Notes: generated by a model not told the origin, from the letters alone. Shown: positions 1 through 6,465, counted from the first letter of the stretch. The stretch: 7,484 nt of DNA from Anaerolineales bacterium (GCA_029933275.1 JAOZOM010000085.1:1-7484); one strand, 5' to 3'. Translations and numbers: made by a program.

Positions 1-283
1 CAAGCACCACATCTCCCAAACCACTTCCTCGCAGGACAGCGAGAGCCGGTCTCCCTGCCGTCCCCGAAGGTTCTCTATCATCCGAAGCGTGCGCGGTAAC
101 CGAATTCCCGCCTCCAATCAAATACACGGGAACATTATGAGTCGCATCTCTAAACTCCTTCCGCATCCGCATAATGAAGGCTTTAGCCTCCTCCACGCTA
201 AACGCCGGAGCCAAGGTCGCGATAAAGCGCGAGCCACTAATAACAACTTCTCGTCGAATCTCTTTTGCCGGGACAGGATACAT
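1..283 (-). CDS. yigZ: YigZ/IMPACT family protein, N-terminal part (runs off window)
   Basis: Only the first 94 codons are present; the gene continues past the left edge. The translation carries the marks of the UPF0029/IMPACT N-terminal domain: SRFIATLAP at residues 18-26, DATHN at 46-50 and SDDREPSGTAGRPAL at 67-81, matching the family's 'DDGEPsGTAG' signature with Arg in place of the usual Gly. Known members are about 200 residues long, with a second ferredoxin-like domain (DUF1949) that would lie outside the window. Eukaryotic IMPACT regulates GCN2; the bacterial role is poorly defined, with links to translation or RNA binding. The ATG at 283 is the only reasonable start, because an in-frame stop lies about 18 bases upstream. 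No Shine-Dalgarno sequence precedes it, and a TATACT box sits 7 bases upstream, so the message may be leaderless. Family assignment is confident; function is not. Confidence 0.9.
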   Translation of the reverse strand, partial: MYPVPAKEIRREVVISGSRFIATLAPAFSVEEAKAFIMRMRKEFRDATHNVPVYLIGGGNSVTAHASDDREPSGTAGRPALAVLRGSGLGDVVL

Positions 284-290
284 GGGCGTA

Positions 291-316
291 AGTATAATTC
301 AATACACAGTCTACAA
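291..316 (-). promoter_or_regulatory. weak candidate promoter of the yigZ-like gene
   Basis: On the minus strand a TATACT hexamer (291-296) lies 7 bases before the ATG at 283. A TTGTAG (311-316) is upstream, but the 14-base spacing is short and no good -35 exists at 17 bases. If TATACT is used, transcription would begin at or next to the start codon. Low confidence. Confidence 0.25.
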
Positions 317-377
317 CACTTGATTTCTACCCCAAAAAAGCCCTATTTTCTTATTAAACTCCCCCCTTTAGGGCAAC

Positions 378-406
378 TTGACGCTGGTATAGGGATGTGC
401 TACTAT
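378..406 (+). promoter_or_regulatory. sigma-70-type promoter of the LysM lipoprotein gene
   Basis: TTGACG (378-383), a 17-base spacer and TACTAT (401-406), with a TG one base before the -10 (extended -10 form). Transcription would start near 412-414, giving a leader of about 57 bases before the ATG at 470. This is the best promoter match in the window. Confidence 0.65.
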
Positions 407-412
407 CAACAC

Positions 413-433
413 TGAGTAGCCCTGTTCTACTCA
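413..433 (+). promoter_or_regulatory. hairpin at the 5' end of the lipoprotein mRNA
   Basis: TGAGTAG (413-419) and CTACTCA (427-433) form a perfect 7-bp stem around the 7-base loop CCCTGTT. It falls at the predicted transcription start, so the message would begin with a stem. Such 5' hairpins often slow mRNA decay; that role here is inferred. Confidence 0.4.
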
Positions 434-469
434 TAGAATAGAGCATATTTTTGAAAGAGGAGAAGCACT

Positions 470-1213
470 ATGACATCGAAAAAATCCCTAATTACACTAA
501 TCGTCGCACTGCTTGCGATGGTCTTCGTCACGTCAGGTTGTGAGCGTTCTTACGCACCCGCCGCAGATGGTGGAAAACAAGCCCAAGCCACCCCAACAGT
601 GAACGCCGAAAGTGCCTTCCCCGGAACCATGCCTGCTGATATGGACGGTGTCTTTGAGTCCGGTGCACAAACATCCACCGCAATTGCGATTGCCTCCGGT
701 GCGCCGCCAGTTGTATCCACAATCTCTCCTGAGGAAGCTTCTCCCTCTACCGCAGCTGAAATCACAAGTACGCCTGACTCCCTCGCTCAAGATCCAACAG
801 CTGAAGGCACTCTTCCCGTTATAGCAACGAATACCACTGCGCCATCAATCCCGCCAACGGCATCAGGTCCGAAACCCGGCACTTATACGCTACAACAAGG
901 CGAATTCCCTTATTGTATTGCGCGGCGTTTTAATGTGAATCCTAACGAATTGCTGAATCTAAACGGTCTCACCGTTGAGCAAGCACGCATTTACGAACCC
1001 GGGCTAACGCTCAAAATTCCACAGAGCAGTGCTACATTCCCAGCCCCGCGGGCGTTGAATATTCACCCCGTTAGCTATACGACCACAAGAGTGATGACCC
1101 TCTACGGCGTAGCCTGCTACTTTGGCGATGTTGATCCTAATGCAATCTCTAGCAGTAATACAATCCCCAATTTGTTCAATATTCCCGCAGGAACAACCCT
1201 TAATATCCCCTAA
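470..1213 (+). CDS. secreted lipoprotein with two LysM-type repeats
   Basis: A 247-residue protein. Residues 1-24 are a lipoprotein signal: basic start (KK at 4-5), hydrophobic core (7-20) and lipobox TSGC with the lipidated Cys at 24. Residues 25-135 form a Pro/Thr/Ser/Ala-rich, probably disordered linker. Residues 137-184 are a LysM domain (GTYTLQQGEFPYCIARRF, NPNELLNLNGL, closing LKIP), a fold that binds N-acetylglucosamine polymers such as peptidoglycan. Residues about 199-247 look like a second, degenerate LysM (TLYGVACYFGDVDP, closing LNIP) ending at the C-terminus. Cys149 and Cys216 lie at near-equivalent places in the two repeats. The start is supported by AGAGGAG ending 7 bases before the ATG. 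It is probably membrane-anchored and cell-wall-facing; there is no catalytic domain, so a structural or binding role is inferred. The first repeat's wording resembles LysM proteins of Anaerolineae. Confidence 0.93.
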   Translation: MTSKKSLITLIVALLAMVFVTSGCERSYAPAADGGKQAQATPTVNAESAFPGTMPADMDGVFESGAQTSTAIAIASGAPPVVSTISPEEASPSTAAEITSTPDSLAQDPTAEGTLPVIATNTTAPSIPPTASGPKPGTYTLQQGEFPYCIARRFNVNPNELLNLNGLTVEQARIYEPGLTLKIPQSSATFPAPRALNIHPVSYTTTRVMTLYGVACYFGDVDPNAISSSNTIPNLFNIPAGTTLNIP

Positions 1214-1234
1214 AACATTTTCCAACCTTAAGCA

Positions 1235-1273
1235 AAACACCCAAGAGGAGAACTTTTCACCTCTTGGGTGTTT
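1235..1273 (+). terminator. strong hairpin between lipoprotein and Nudix genes; probable terminator or read-through attenuator
   Basis: Two perfectly complementary 14-base arms (1235-1248 and 1260-1273) surround an 11-base loop; the core is CACCCAAGAGG pairing with CCTCTTGGGTG. The arms end in AAA/TTT, but the tail is only TTTCTATAT, so termination may be incomplete. The Nudix Shine-Dalgarno begins about 7 bases after the stem, so a transcript serving the Nudix gene must either read through or start inside this element. Confidence 0.65.
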
Positions 1274-1291
1274 CTATATCTGGAGTTTTTT

Positions 1292-1834
1292 ATGAATTTT
1301 CAATTGCTCAATTCAAAAGTGATTTTTAAAGGACGTGTCTTTTCCATTCGCCGAGACGAGCTACGCACGCCCGATGGCAGACCAACGACATTCGATATTG
1401 TCGAGCATCACGGTTCGGTTGTCATTATTCCAATTGACAAAGAGGGGATGGTACTTCTTGTGCGCCAATATCGTCACGCCGCGAGGATTGAAATGCTCGA
1501 ACTTCCCGCCGGGACGTTGGATAGCTCCGAAGAAGAGCCGCTCCACTGCGCTTCACGCGAATTACGCGAGGAGACAGGGATGAGAGCGAATAATTTTGTA
1601 GAGTTGGGTAAATTCTATCTTGCCGCGGGCTATTCAACTGAGTTGATGACCGTCTTTTTAGCGACGGATTTACATATTGATCCTCTCGAACCAGATGCAG
1701 ATGAGTTTTTAGAAGTAGAAAAAGTCCCTCTGGCAGAGGTGCTATCCATAGCGGAAACAGGCGGAATTCCGGATGCGAAAACGCTCGCGGCTCTTTTGTT
1801 GGCACGCCCGCATCTTAATCCATATTTGAAATAA
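1292..1834 (+). CDS. Nudix hydrolase, ADP-ribose pyrophosphatase-like
   Basis: A 180-residue protein of the Nudix superfamily, which cleaves nucleoside diphosphates linked to another moiety. Sequence context (VRQYRHAARIEMLELPAGT at 57-75) is typical of the ADP-ribose pyrophosphatase branch, which turns ADP-ribose into AMP and ribose 5-phosphate; the exact substrate is inferred. The Nudix box covers residues 74-97: Gly74, then R89-E90-L and E93-E94-x-G96. The metal-binding glutamates are present. The box has one residue more than the canonical GX5EX7REUXEEXGU, in the turn after Gly74. Length is usual for the family. The ATG at 1292 is chosen because GGAG (1282-1285) precedes it by 6 bases; a GTG at 1268 would start inside the terminator stem without a ribosome site. 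The gene follows the lipoprotein on the same strand and may depend on read-through or on its own promoter. Confidence 0.93.
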   Translation: MNFQLLNSKVIFKGRVFSIRRDELRTPDGRPTTFDIVEHHGSVVIIPIDKEGMVLLVRQYRHAARIEMLELPAGTLDSSEEEPLHCASRELREETGMRANNFVELGKFYLAAGYSTELMTVFLATDLHIDPLEPDADEFLEVEKVPLAEVLSIAETGGIPDAKTLAALLLARPHLNPYLK

Positions 1835-1859
1835 TTCCGTCGTATAATGCATCCAATAA

Positions 1860-1898
1860 TCACTTTTAGACAGAAGTGACGACTAGCAGAGTTTTTTT
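1860..1898 (+). terminator. weak hairpin plus distant T-run after the Nudix gene
   Basis: TCACTTTT (1860-1867) pairs with AGAAGTGA (1872-1879), including one G-T pair, around a 4-base loop. A run of seven T follows at 1892-1898, but 12 bases after the stem, which is too far for a classical intrinsic terminator. It is the only candidate end signal for the Nudix transcript. Confidence 0.25.
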
Positions 1899-1911
1899 AG
1901 CCATAGATAAC

Positions 1912-1940
1912 TTTCATAATTCTGCCAAAGGGGATACACT
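1912..1940 (+). promoter_or_regulatory. weak candidate promoter for the pyruvate:ferredoxin oxidoreductase gene
   Basis: TTTCAT (1912-1917), 17 bases, TACACT (1935-1940). The -35 match is poor. A perfect TATAAT also occurs at 1843-1848, but no -35 lies at proper spacing. The gap must hold a promoter if the preceding hairpins end the upstream transcript; I cannot choose it with confidence. Confidence 0.2.
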
Positions 1941-1969
1941 TATGTTGGTTTTTTTCGCGTTTTAATTCG

Positions 1970-1985
1970 CAATGTGTTCACATTG
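1970..1985 (+). promoter_or_regulatory. perfect dyad before nifJ, operator-like
   Basis: CAATGTG-TT-CACATTG is a perfect 7-bp inverted repeat with a 2-base centre. It ends 5 bases before the Shine-Dalgarno (AGGAG, 1991-1995) of the oxidoreductase gene. The small centre makes a DNA-binding dimer site more natural than an RNA hairpin, although a 6-bp stem with a GTTC loop is possible. It does not match the Rex, FNR or CRP consensus exactly. The regulator is unknown. Confidence 0.4.
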
Positions 1986-2002
1986 AATAAAGGAGTATCG
2001 TA

Positions 2003-5000
2003 ATGAAACGAAGGATCGCAACAATTGACGGCAACGAAGCTGCTGCCAATATCGCGCATCGCACAAATGAGGTAATTGCTATTTACCCCATTACGCCCTC
2101 GACCCCGATGGGTGAGTTGGCGGATGCATGGTCTGCCACTGGGCAGAAAAATATTTGGGGAACATCTCCCCTTGTAATTGAAATGCAAGCCGAAGGTGGC
2201 GCGGCTGGTGCTGTGCATGGCGCACTGCAAACTGGTTCGCTGACAACTACCTTTACGGCTTCGCAGGGTTTGCTTTTGATGTTGCCGAATATGTACAAAA
2301 TTGCTGGCGAGTTAACTTCCACCGTTTTCCATGTAGCATCTCGCTCTATAGCAGCACAAGCCCTCTCTATTTTTGGCGACCATACGGATGTAATGGGTGT
2401 CCGTTCTTCTGGTTTCGCGTTGCTTTCATCCGGTTCAGTTCAAGAAGTACATGATTTCGCACTGATTTCCCAAGCTGCAACGCTTAAATCCCGAGTTCCC
2501 TTCATTCACTTCTTTGAAGGTTTCCGTGTTTCGCATGAAATTAATAAGATTGAGATTTTAACAAATGATGACATCACCGCTTTAATTGATGACGATTTGG
2601 TACGCGAACATCGCGCACGCGGTCTCTCTCCGGATCGTCCTGTTATTCGCGGTACGGCGCAAAATCCCGATGTATTCTTCCAAGCACGCGAGAGTGTCAA
2701 TAAGTATTATGATGCTTGCCCTGAAATCGTCCAAGATGCGATGGATAAATTTGCGGCACAGGTTGGACGCAAATATAAACTCTTTGACTATGTTGGTGCG
2801 CCCGATGCGGAGCGCGTGATTATCATTTTAGGTTCTGGTGGCGAGACTGTTGCCGAAACCGTAAAATATCTAAGCGATAAAGGCGAAAAAGTCGGCGCAA
2901 TCCGCGTCCGCTTATATCGCCCCTTCTCGGTGAAACACCTCCTTGACGTGATGCCTGCTTCCGTTAAAGTGGTCGCGACTCTCGACCGAACAAAAGAACT
3001 CGGAGCAACTGGCGAGCCCCTTTATCAGGATATCATTACCGCATTCAGCGAAAGCGTATCTGACGGCACCGCGCCTTTCGAGACCTCACCAAGTGTAATT
3101 GGCGGGCGTTACGGTCTCTCATCCAAAGAATTTACACCCGCAATGGTCAAGGGTGTTTTCGATGAGATGGCAAAAGATGCTCCGAAGAATCACTTCACCG
3201 TTGGCATTTTTGACGACGTAACCAACACCAGCATTGATTACGATGCGAGTTTCTCCATCGAAAGCGATAGCACAATCCGCGCCCTCTTCTTCGGTCTCGG
3301 ATCGGATGGAACAGTTGGTGCGAATAAAAATTCAATCAAGATCATCGGCGAAGAAACCGATAATTTTGCACAAGGTTATTTCGTTTACGACTCTCGAAAA
3401 TCCGGCGCAAAAACGATTTCGCATTTACGTTTCGGACCTGAGCCGATTCATGCACCTTATTTGATTTCTCAGGCGAATTTTGTGGCTTGTCATCAGTATA
3501 ATTTCCTTGAGCAGATTGATATGCTCAAATACGCGATGCCCGGTGCCGTTTTCTTGCTGAATAGCGATTTTGGTCCCGATGAAGTTTGGGATCATCTCCC
3601 GCAGGAAGACCAAAAAACAATCGTTGAGAAAAAATTAAAACTCTATGTAATTGACGGCTATGAAGTAGCCCGCAAAACCGGCATGGGCGTTCGTATCAAC
3701 ACTATCATGCAGACTTGTTTCTTCGCGATCAGTGGCGTTTTGCCCCGCGACGAAGCGATTGCGGCAATCAAAGTTGCCATCAAGAAAACCTATAGCAAAC
3801 GTGGCGAAGATGTGGTTATAAAAAACTACGCCGCTGTAGATGAAGCTCTAGCACATTTACACGAGGTCAGCTATCCCGACACTGTGAGCAGCACCTTAAC
3901 CCGCCGCTTGCCCGTTCCCGCTGAATCACCTGAATTTGTACGCGATGTGCTTGGCAAATTGATCGCAGGCGAAGGCGATGATGTCCCCGTAAGCGCGTTC
4001 CCCGTAGATGGAACTTATCCCTCCGGCACAACACAATGGGAAAAACGCAATCTGGCTCTCGACATCCCCGTTTGGGATGATGATCTCTGCATCCAATGCG
4101 GTAAATGTGCTTTGGTTTGCCCGCACGCTGTTATTCGCCAAAAGGTTTATGAACCGGAATTACTCGATGACGCTCCGGAAACTTTCAAGAGCATTGACGC
4201 AAAATTCAAAGAATTCCCCGGTCATAAATACACCATTCAGGTTTCTCCTGAAGATTGCACCTCTTGCCAACTTTGTGTAGAGGTTTGCCCAGCAATAGAT
4301 CGGACAAATCCCGAACGCAAAGCTCTCAATATGGCACCACAACCCCCCATTCGCCAGTCAGAAAAAGAGAATTGGGAATTCTTCCTGACGCTCCCCGAAG
4401 TGGATCGTACTAAGTTCAATTTTGGCACGGTGAAAAACTCACAGCTTTTGCAACCGCTCTTTGAGTTCTCCGGCGCATGTGCAGGTTGTGGCGAGACTCC
4501 CTATATCAAATTGATGACTCAACTCTTTGGCGACAGAACGATTGTTGCCAATGCAACAGGTTGTTCCTCCATCTATGGCGGCAACCTCCCCACCACCCCG
4601 TGGACACATAATAGCGAAGGGCGCGGACCTGCGTGGTCTAACTCCCTCTTCGAGGATAACGCGGAATTTGGGCTTGGGATGCGTTTAACAGTCGACAAAC
4701 AGAGCGAATATGCTCGCGAATTACTCACAGATCTCGCTGGTGAAATTGGACAAGACTTAGCCGATGAACTGCTCAACGCCGAACAAACTGATGAAGAGGG
4801 CATTCAAGCTCAACGCACGCGCGTTGAAACGCTCAAAGAGAAATTAGCAGGCAGCAGTAAAGTCAAAGCGAAAGATTTACTCAGTCTGGCTGATGTCCTC
4901 GTCCGCAAGAGCGTTTGGATTGTCGGTGGCGATGGCTGGGCGTATGATATTGGCTACGGTGGTCTCGATCACGTTCTTGCTTCTGGGCGGAATGTGAACG

Positions 5001-5569
5001 TCCTCGTGCTGGATACGCAAGTTTATTCCAACACCGGTGGACAATCATCGAAAGCGACCCCGATTGGCGCAGTTGCCAAATTCGCGGCAGATGGCAAAGA
5101 AATCGCTCGTAAAGATTTGGGTATGATTGCTATGTCTTATGGCTATGTTTATGTCGCCCAAATTGCGATGGGAGCAAGCGACGCACAAACTTTGAAAGCC
5201 TTGCGTGAAGCCGATGCTTATGATGGTCCTTCGCTGATTATCGCTTATAGCCATTGTATTGCACACGGCTACGATATGAAAGACGGGATGAAACAACAAC
5301 AATTGCTCGTCAAATCCGGAATGTGGCCTCTCTATCGTTATAATCCAGATAACACTAAAAAAGGTAAAAATCCGCTTAAACTGGACTCGAAAGCACCTTC
5401 GATCCCTGTTTCTGATTACACCTATAACGAGGCTCGTTTCCGCGTTCTGACACAGAATAACGAAAGCCGCGCCAAGTTGCTTCTGCAAAGTGCAGAAAAA
5501 GATGCCCATGCTCGCTGGAAACTTTACGAGCAAATGGCAAAGATGAATTACGAAAAAGAACAAGAATAG
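2003..5569 (+). CDS. nifJ: pyruvate:ferredoxin (flavodoxin) oxidoreductase, single-chain form
   Basis: A complete 1188-residue cytoplasmic enzyme that oxidises pyruvate with CoA to acetyl-CoA and CO2, passing electrons to ferredoxin or flavodoxin. Domains in order: N-terminal thiamine-diphosphate domain (1-256, YPITPSTPMGE at 28-38), transketolase-C-like domain (about 258-410), gamma-type domain (about 425-640), EKR segment (680-682), a two-cluster ferredoxin domain (Cys696/699/702/706 and 752/755/758/762), the second thiamine domain (about 815-1110) and a C-terminal tail. Residues known from the Desulfovibrio africanus enzyme are all present: Thr31, Glu64, Arg114, proximal-cluster Cys826, 829, 854 and 1085, and GDGW with Asp977 and YSNTGGQ. 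Length matches the homodimeric family. AAAGGAG precedes the ATG by 7 bases. It stands alone on its transcript, with no ferredoxin gene beside it. It points to fermentative or otherwise anaerobic metabolism. The exact 2-oxoacid preference is inferred from conserved residues. Confidence 0.98.
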   Translation: MKRRIATIDGNEAAANIAHRTNEVIAIYPITPSTPMGELADAWSATGQKNIWGTSPLVIEMQAEGGAAGAVHGALQTGSLTTTFTASQGLLLMLPNMYKIAGELTSTVFHVASRSIAAQALSIFGDHTDVMGVRSSGFALLSSGSVQEVHDFALISQAATLKSRVPFIHFFEGFRVSHEINKIEILTNDDITALIDDDLVREHRARGLSPDRPVIRGTAQNPDVFFQARESVNKYYDACPEIVQDAMDKFAAQVGRKYKLFDYVGAPDAERVIIILGSGGETVAETVKYLSDKGEKVGAIRVRLYRPFSVKHLLDVMPASVKVVATLDRTKELGATGEPLYQDIITAFSESVSDGTAPFETSPSVIGGRYGLSSKEFTPAMVKGVFDEMAKDAPKNHFTVGIFDDVTNTSIDYDASFSIESDSTIRALFFGLGSDGTVGANKNSIKIIGEETDNFAQGYFVYDSRKSGAKTISHLRFGPEPIHAPYLISQANFVACHQYNFLEQIDMLKYAMPGAVFLLNSDFGPDEVWDHLPQEDQKTIVEKKLKLYVIDGYEVARKTGMGVRINTIMQTCFFAISGVLPRDEAIAAIKVAIKKTYSKRGEDVVIKNYAAVDEALAHLHEVSYPDTVSSTLTRRLPVPAESPEFVRDVLGKLIAGEGDDVPVSAFPVDGTYPSGTTQWEKRNLALDIPVWDDDLCIQCGKCALVCPHAVIRQKVYEPELLDDAPETFKSIDAKFKEFPGHKYTIQVSPEDCTSCQLCVEVCPAIDRTNPERKALNMAPQPPIRQSEKENWEFFLTLPEVDRTKFNFGTVKNSQLLQPLFEFSGACAGCGETPYIKLMTQLFGDRTIVANATGCSSIYGGNLPTTPWTHNSEGRGPAWSNSLFEDNAEFGLGMRLTVDKQSEYARELLTDLAGEIGQDLADELLNAEQTDEEGIQAQRTRVETLKEKLAGSSKVKAKDLLSLADVLVRKSVWIVGGDGWAYDIGYGGLDHVLASGRNVNVLVLDTQVYSNTGGQSSKATPIGAVAKFAADGKEIARKDLGMIAMSYGYVYVAQIAMGASDAQTLKALREADAYDGPSLIIAYSHCIAHGYDMKDGMKQQQLLVKSGMWPLYRYNPDNTKKGKNPLKLDSKAPSIPVSDYTYNEARFRVLTQNNESRAKLLLQSAEKDAHARWKLYEQMAKMNYEKEQE

Positions 5570-5593
5570 GCACGCTGCCTCGGCAGAAAAATC

Positions 5594-5630
5594 ACCCCTC
5601 TCTCGTATTGCGAGAGAGGGGTTTTTATTT
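5594..5630 (+). terminator. intrinsic terminator of nifJ
   Basis: A 12-bp perfect stem (ACCCCTCTCTCG at 5594-5605 with 5611-5622), a 5-base loop and then TTTTTATTT. It lies 24 bases after the stop codon. An A-run at 5587-5591 on the other side gives it some ability to act on the minus strand too, useful between convergent genes. Confidence 0.9.
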
Positions 5631-5759
5631 GCATGTAAGATAGAAAGCAGATTTAACAAATAGCGCAGATTCTTTGTCTTGCCCTTTTTTCTTCCAATTC
5701 AGAAAACAATGTAAATCCGAGAACCCGTGTTTATCTGTATGCTATCTCTTAAGAGAATC

Positions 5760-5787
5760 AAAAAATCCCGTCAAAAGACGGGATTTT
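5760..5787 (-). terminator. intrinsic terminator of the rpsU-infA transcript
   Basis: Stem arms 5762-5772 and 5777-5787 (core ATCCCGTC/GACGGGAT, 11 bp, loop of four) followed on the minus strand by six T. It lies 35 bases after the infA stop. TTTT also follows on the plus strand, so it may work in both directions. Between it and the nifJ terminator (5631-5759) I see no gene, only a TCTCTTAAGAGA palindrome at 5745-5756. Confidence 0.8.
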
Positions 5788-5822
5788 CATGTTCCAATAA
5801 TAAACAGCAAAAAGGAATTCCC

Positions 5823-6071
5823 CTATACACTCTGAGGGCGCGGGCGACCTTTCTTATAACGATAAGTAATCCGTCCACGAGAAAGATCATAAGGCGACAT
5901 CTCAACCTGCACCTTATCCCCTAACAAAATCCGGATGTAATACTTCCGCATCTTGCCAGACAAATAAGCCAGTACCTCATGACCATTTTCCAACTCCACC
6001 CGAAATTGAGTGCCAGGCAGAGCTTCGGTCACAGTTCCTTCTAACTTGATCTTATCTTCAGTTTTCGCCAT
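5823..6071 (-). CDS. infA: translation initiation factor IF-1
   Basis: An 82-residue S1-like OB-fold protein that binds the A site of the 30S subunit and helps IF-2 and IF-3 select initiator tRNA. Diagnostic stretches are EGTVTEALPGTQFRVELENGH, SGKMRKYYIRILLGDKV and SPYDLSRGRITYRY, closely like the E. coli protein. The family is usually 71-73 residues; here a basic tail KKGRPRPQSV adds about ten. The ATG at 6071 is preferred over the in-frame TTG at 6083: it gives the standard MAKTED start, and a GGAT lies 7 bases before it, whereas the TTG has AGGA directly abutting. It follows rpsU with a 23-base gap, so the two are probably co-transcribed. It is not beside rpmJ or the ribosomal protein cluster where infA often sits. 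Identification is very secure. Confidence 0.97.
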   Translation of the reverse strand: MAKTEDKIKLEGTVTEALPGTQFRVELENGHEVLAYLSGKMRKYYIRILLGDKVQVEMSPYDLSRGRITYRYKKGRPRPQSV

Positions 6072-6094
6072 ATACGCATCCAATCCTAATTGCT

Positions 6095-6286
6095 CTAATA
6101 ACTTCGTCTCTTGCGTTTAAGACGTCGAATAGCCTTTTTCTTTTCTAAACGTCGTTGCTCTGTGCGAGAAACAAACCAACGTTTATTACGCACCGTGCTT
6201 AAAATGCCACTTTTTACAACCTTCTTACGAAAACGTTTCAAAAGTTGCTCTTGCGATTCATTACCGCGTAGTTTTACTACTGCCAT
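6095..6286 (-). CDS. rpsU: 30S ribosomal protein S21
   Basis: A 63-residue, strongly basic protein (MAVVKLRGNESQEQLLKRFRKK to KRKRRSY). S21 lies on the 30S platform near the anti-Shine-Dalgarno end of 16S rRNA and aids initiation. Family marks visible are the V-K-L/V-R-x-N-E opening, the xxLxRFxxxVxxxGI segment at about 18-31, the EVR/TVR-like turn at 34-36, and the Arg/Lys-rich C-terminal helix. The ATG at 6286 is chosen over a GTG at 6295 because the perfect AGGAGG (6295-6300) sits 8 bases before it and itself overlaps the GTG. It is the first gene of a probable rpsU-infA unit that lies downstream of the rRNA genes on the same strand, with its own promoter candidate and a leader that contains a terminator hairpin. 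Confidence 0.96.
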   Translation of the reverse strand: MAVVKLRGNESQEQLLKRFRKKVVKSGILSTVRNKRWFVSRTEQRRLEKKKAIRRLKRKRRSY

Positions 6287-6292
6287 TAGATT

Positions 6293-6300
6293 CACCTCCT
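6293..6300 (-). promoter_or_regulatory. rpsU: full-length Shine-Dalgarno of rpsU
   Basis: AGGAGGTG matches the anti-Shine-Dalgarno over 8 bases and fixes the ATG at 6286. Just upstream, CCTTC (6307-6311) can pair with GGAGG (6298-6302) around a TTTG loop (one G-T pair), which would partly cover the site. That hairpin is short and speculative. Confidence 0.85.
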
Positions 6301-6325
6301 CCCAAAGAAGGAATAATACATTAAA

Positions 6326-6359
6326 TAAAAAACTCGCCTGACAGACAAACTCAGCCGAG
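6326..6359 (-). terminator. intrinsic terminator inside the rpsU leader (attenuator candidate)
   Basis: On the minus strand CTCGGCTGA (6359-6351) pairs with TCAGGCGAG (6341-6333), 8 of 9 positions with a central G-G mismatch, over a 9-base loop, followed by TTTTTTATTT. It ends about 40 bases before the rpsU ATG. It could instead end a short RNA of about 130 bases started at the promoter at 6466-6494. Confidence 0.6.
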
Positions 6360-6465
6360 GAACTTCAAAGATATGATGACGATCAGCTTTCGCATACCAA
6401 ATTTATGGCACACACTCCTCGACTTCAATGTTAAAGAGAAAGCTCCAACTTTCAGAACGTGAAAA

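Larger units (their letters stand above)
6287..6459 (-). promoter_or_regulatory. rpsU-infA mRNA leader with alternative terminator/antiterminator folds
   Basis: About 170 untranslated bases run from the predicted start (about 6459) to the rpsU ATG. In transcription order: hairpin GAAAG/CTTTC (6449-6453 with 6438-6442); segment GTCGAGGA (6416-6423); an 8-bp wobble-containing hairpin GTGTGCCA/TGGTATGC (6406-6413 with 6392-6399); segment TCCTCGGC (6354-6361); then the terminator. GTCGAGGA pairs with TCCTCGGC over 8 bp (one G-T), and six bases of the latter belong to the terminator's first arm, so the two folds exclude each other. This layout fits transcription attenuation. The sensed signal is unknown, and the fold was found by eye. 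Confidence 0.5.

Noticed and set aside
340..374. Inverted repeat GCCCTA (340-345) / TAGGGC (369-374)
   Set aside because: Six bases with a 23-base gap in a T/C-rich stretch is easily met by chance, and it matches no known site.
89..415. Plus-strand open frame of 108 codons at the left end
   Set aside because: It lies over the yigZ-like gene on the opposite strand and its promoter region; the protein is low in recognisable features, and no ribosome site precedes it.
1268..1291. GTG start eight codons upstream for the Nudix protein
   Set aside because: The GTG is inside the terminator stem and lacks a ribosome site; the ATG at 1292 has GGAG at proper distance.
5045..5659. Minus-strand open frame of 204 codons antisense to the end of nifJ
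   Set aside because: It is the antisense shadow of a strongly conserved gene, spans the nifJ terminator, and its translation shows no known domain.
5648..5671. Direct repeat of GCAGATT (two copies)
   Set aside because: Seven bases twice in an A/T-rich intergenic stretch is not significant.
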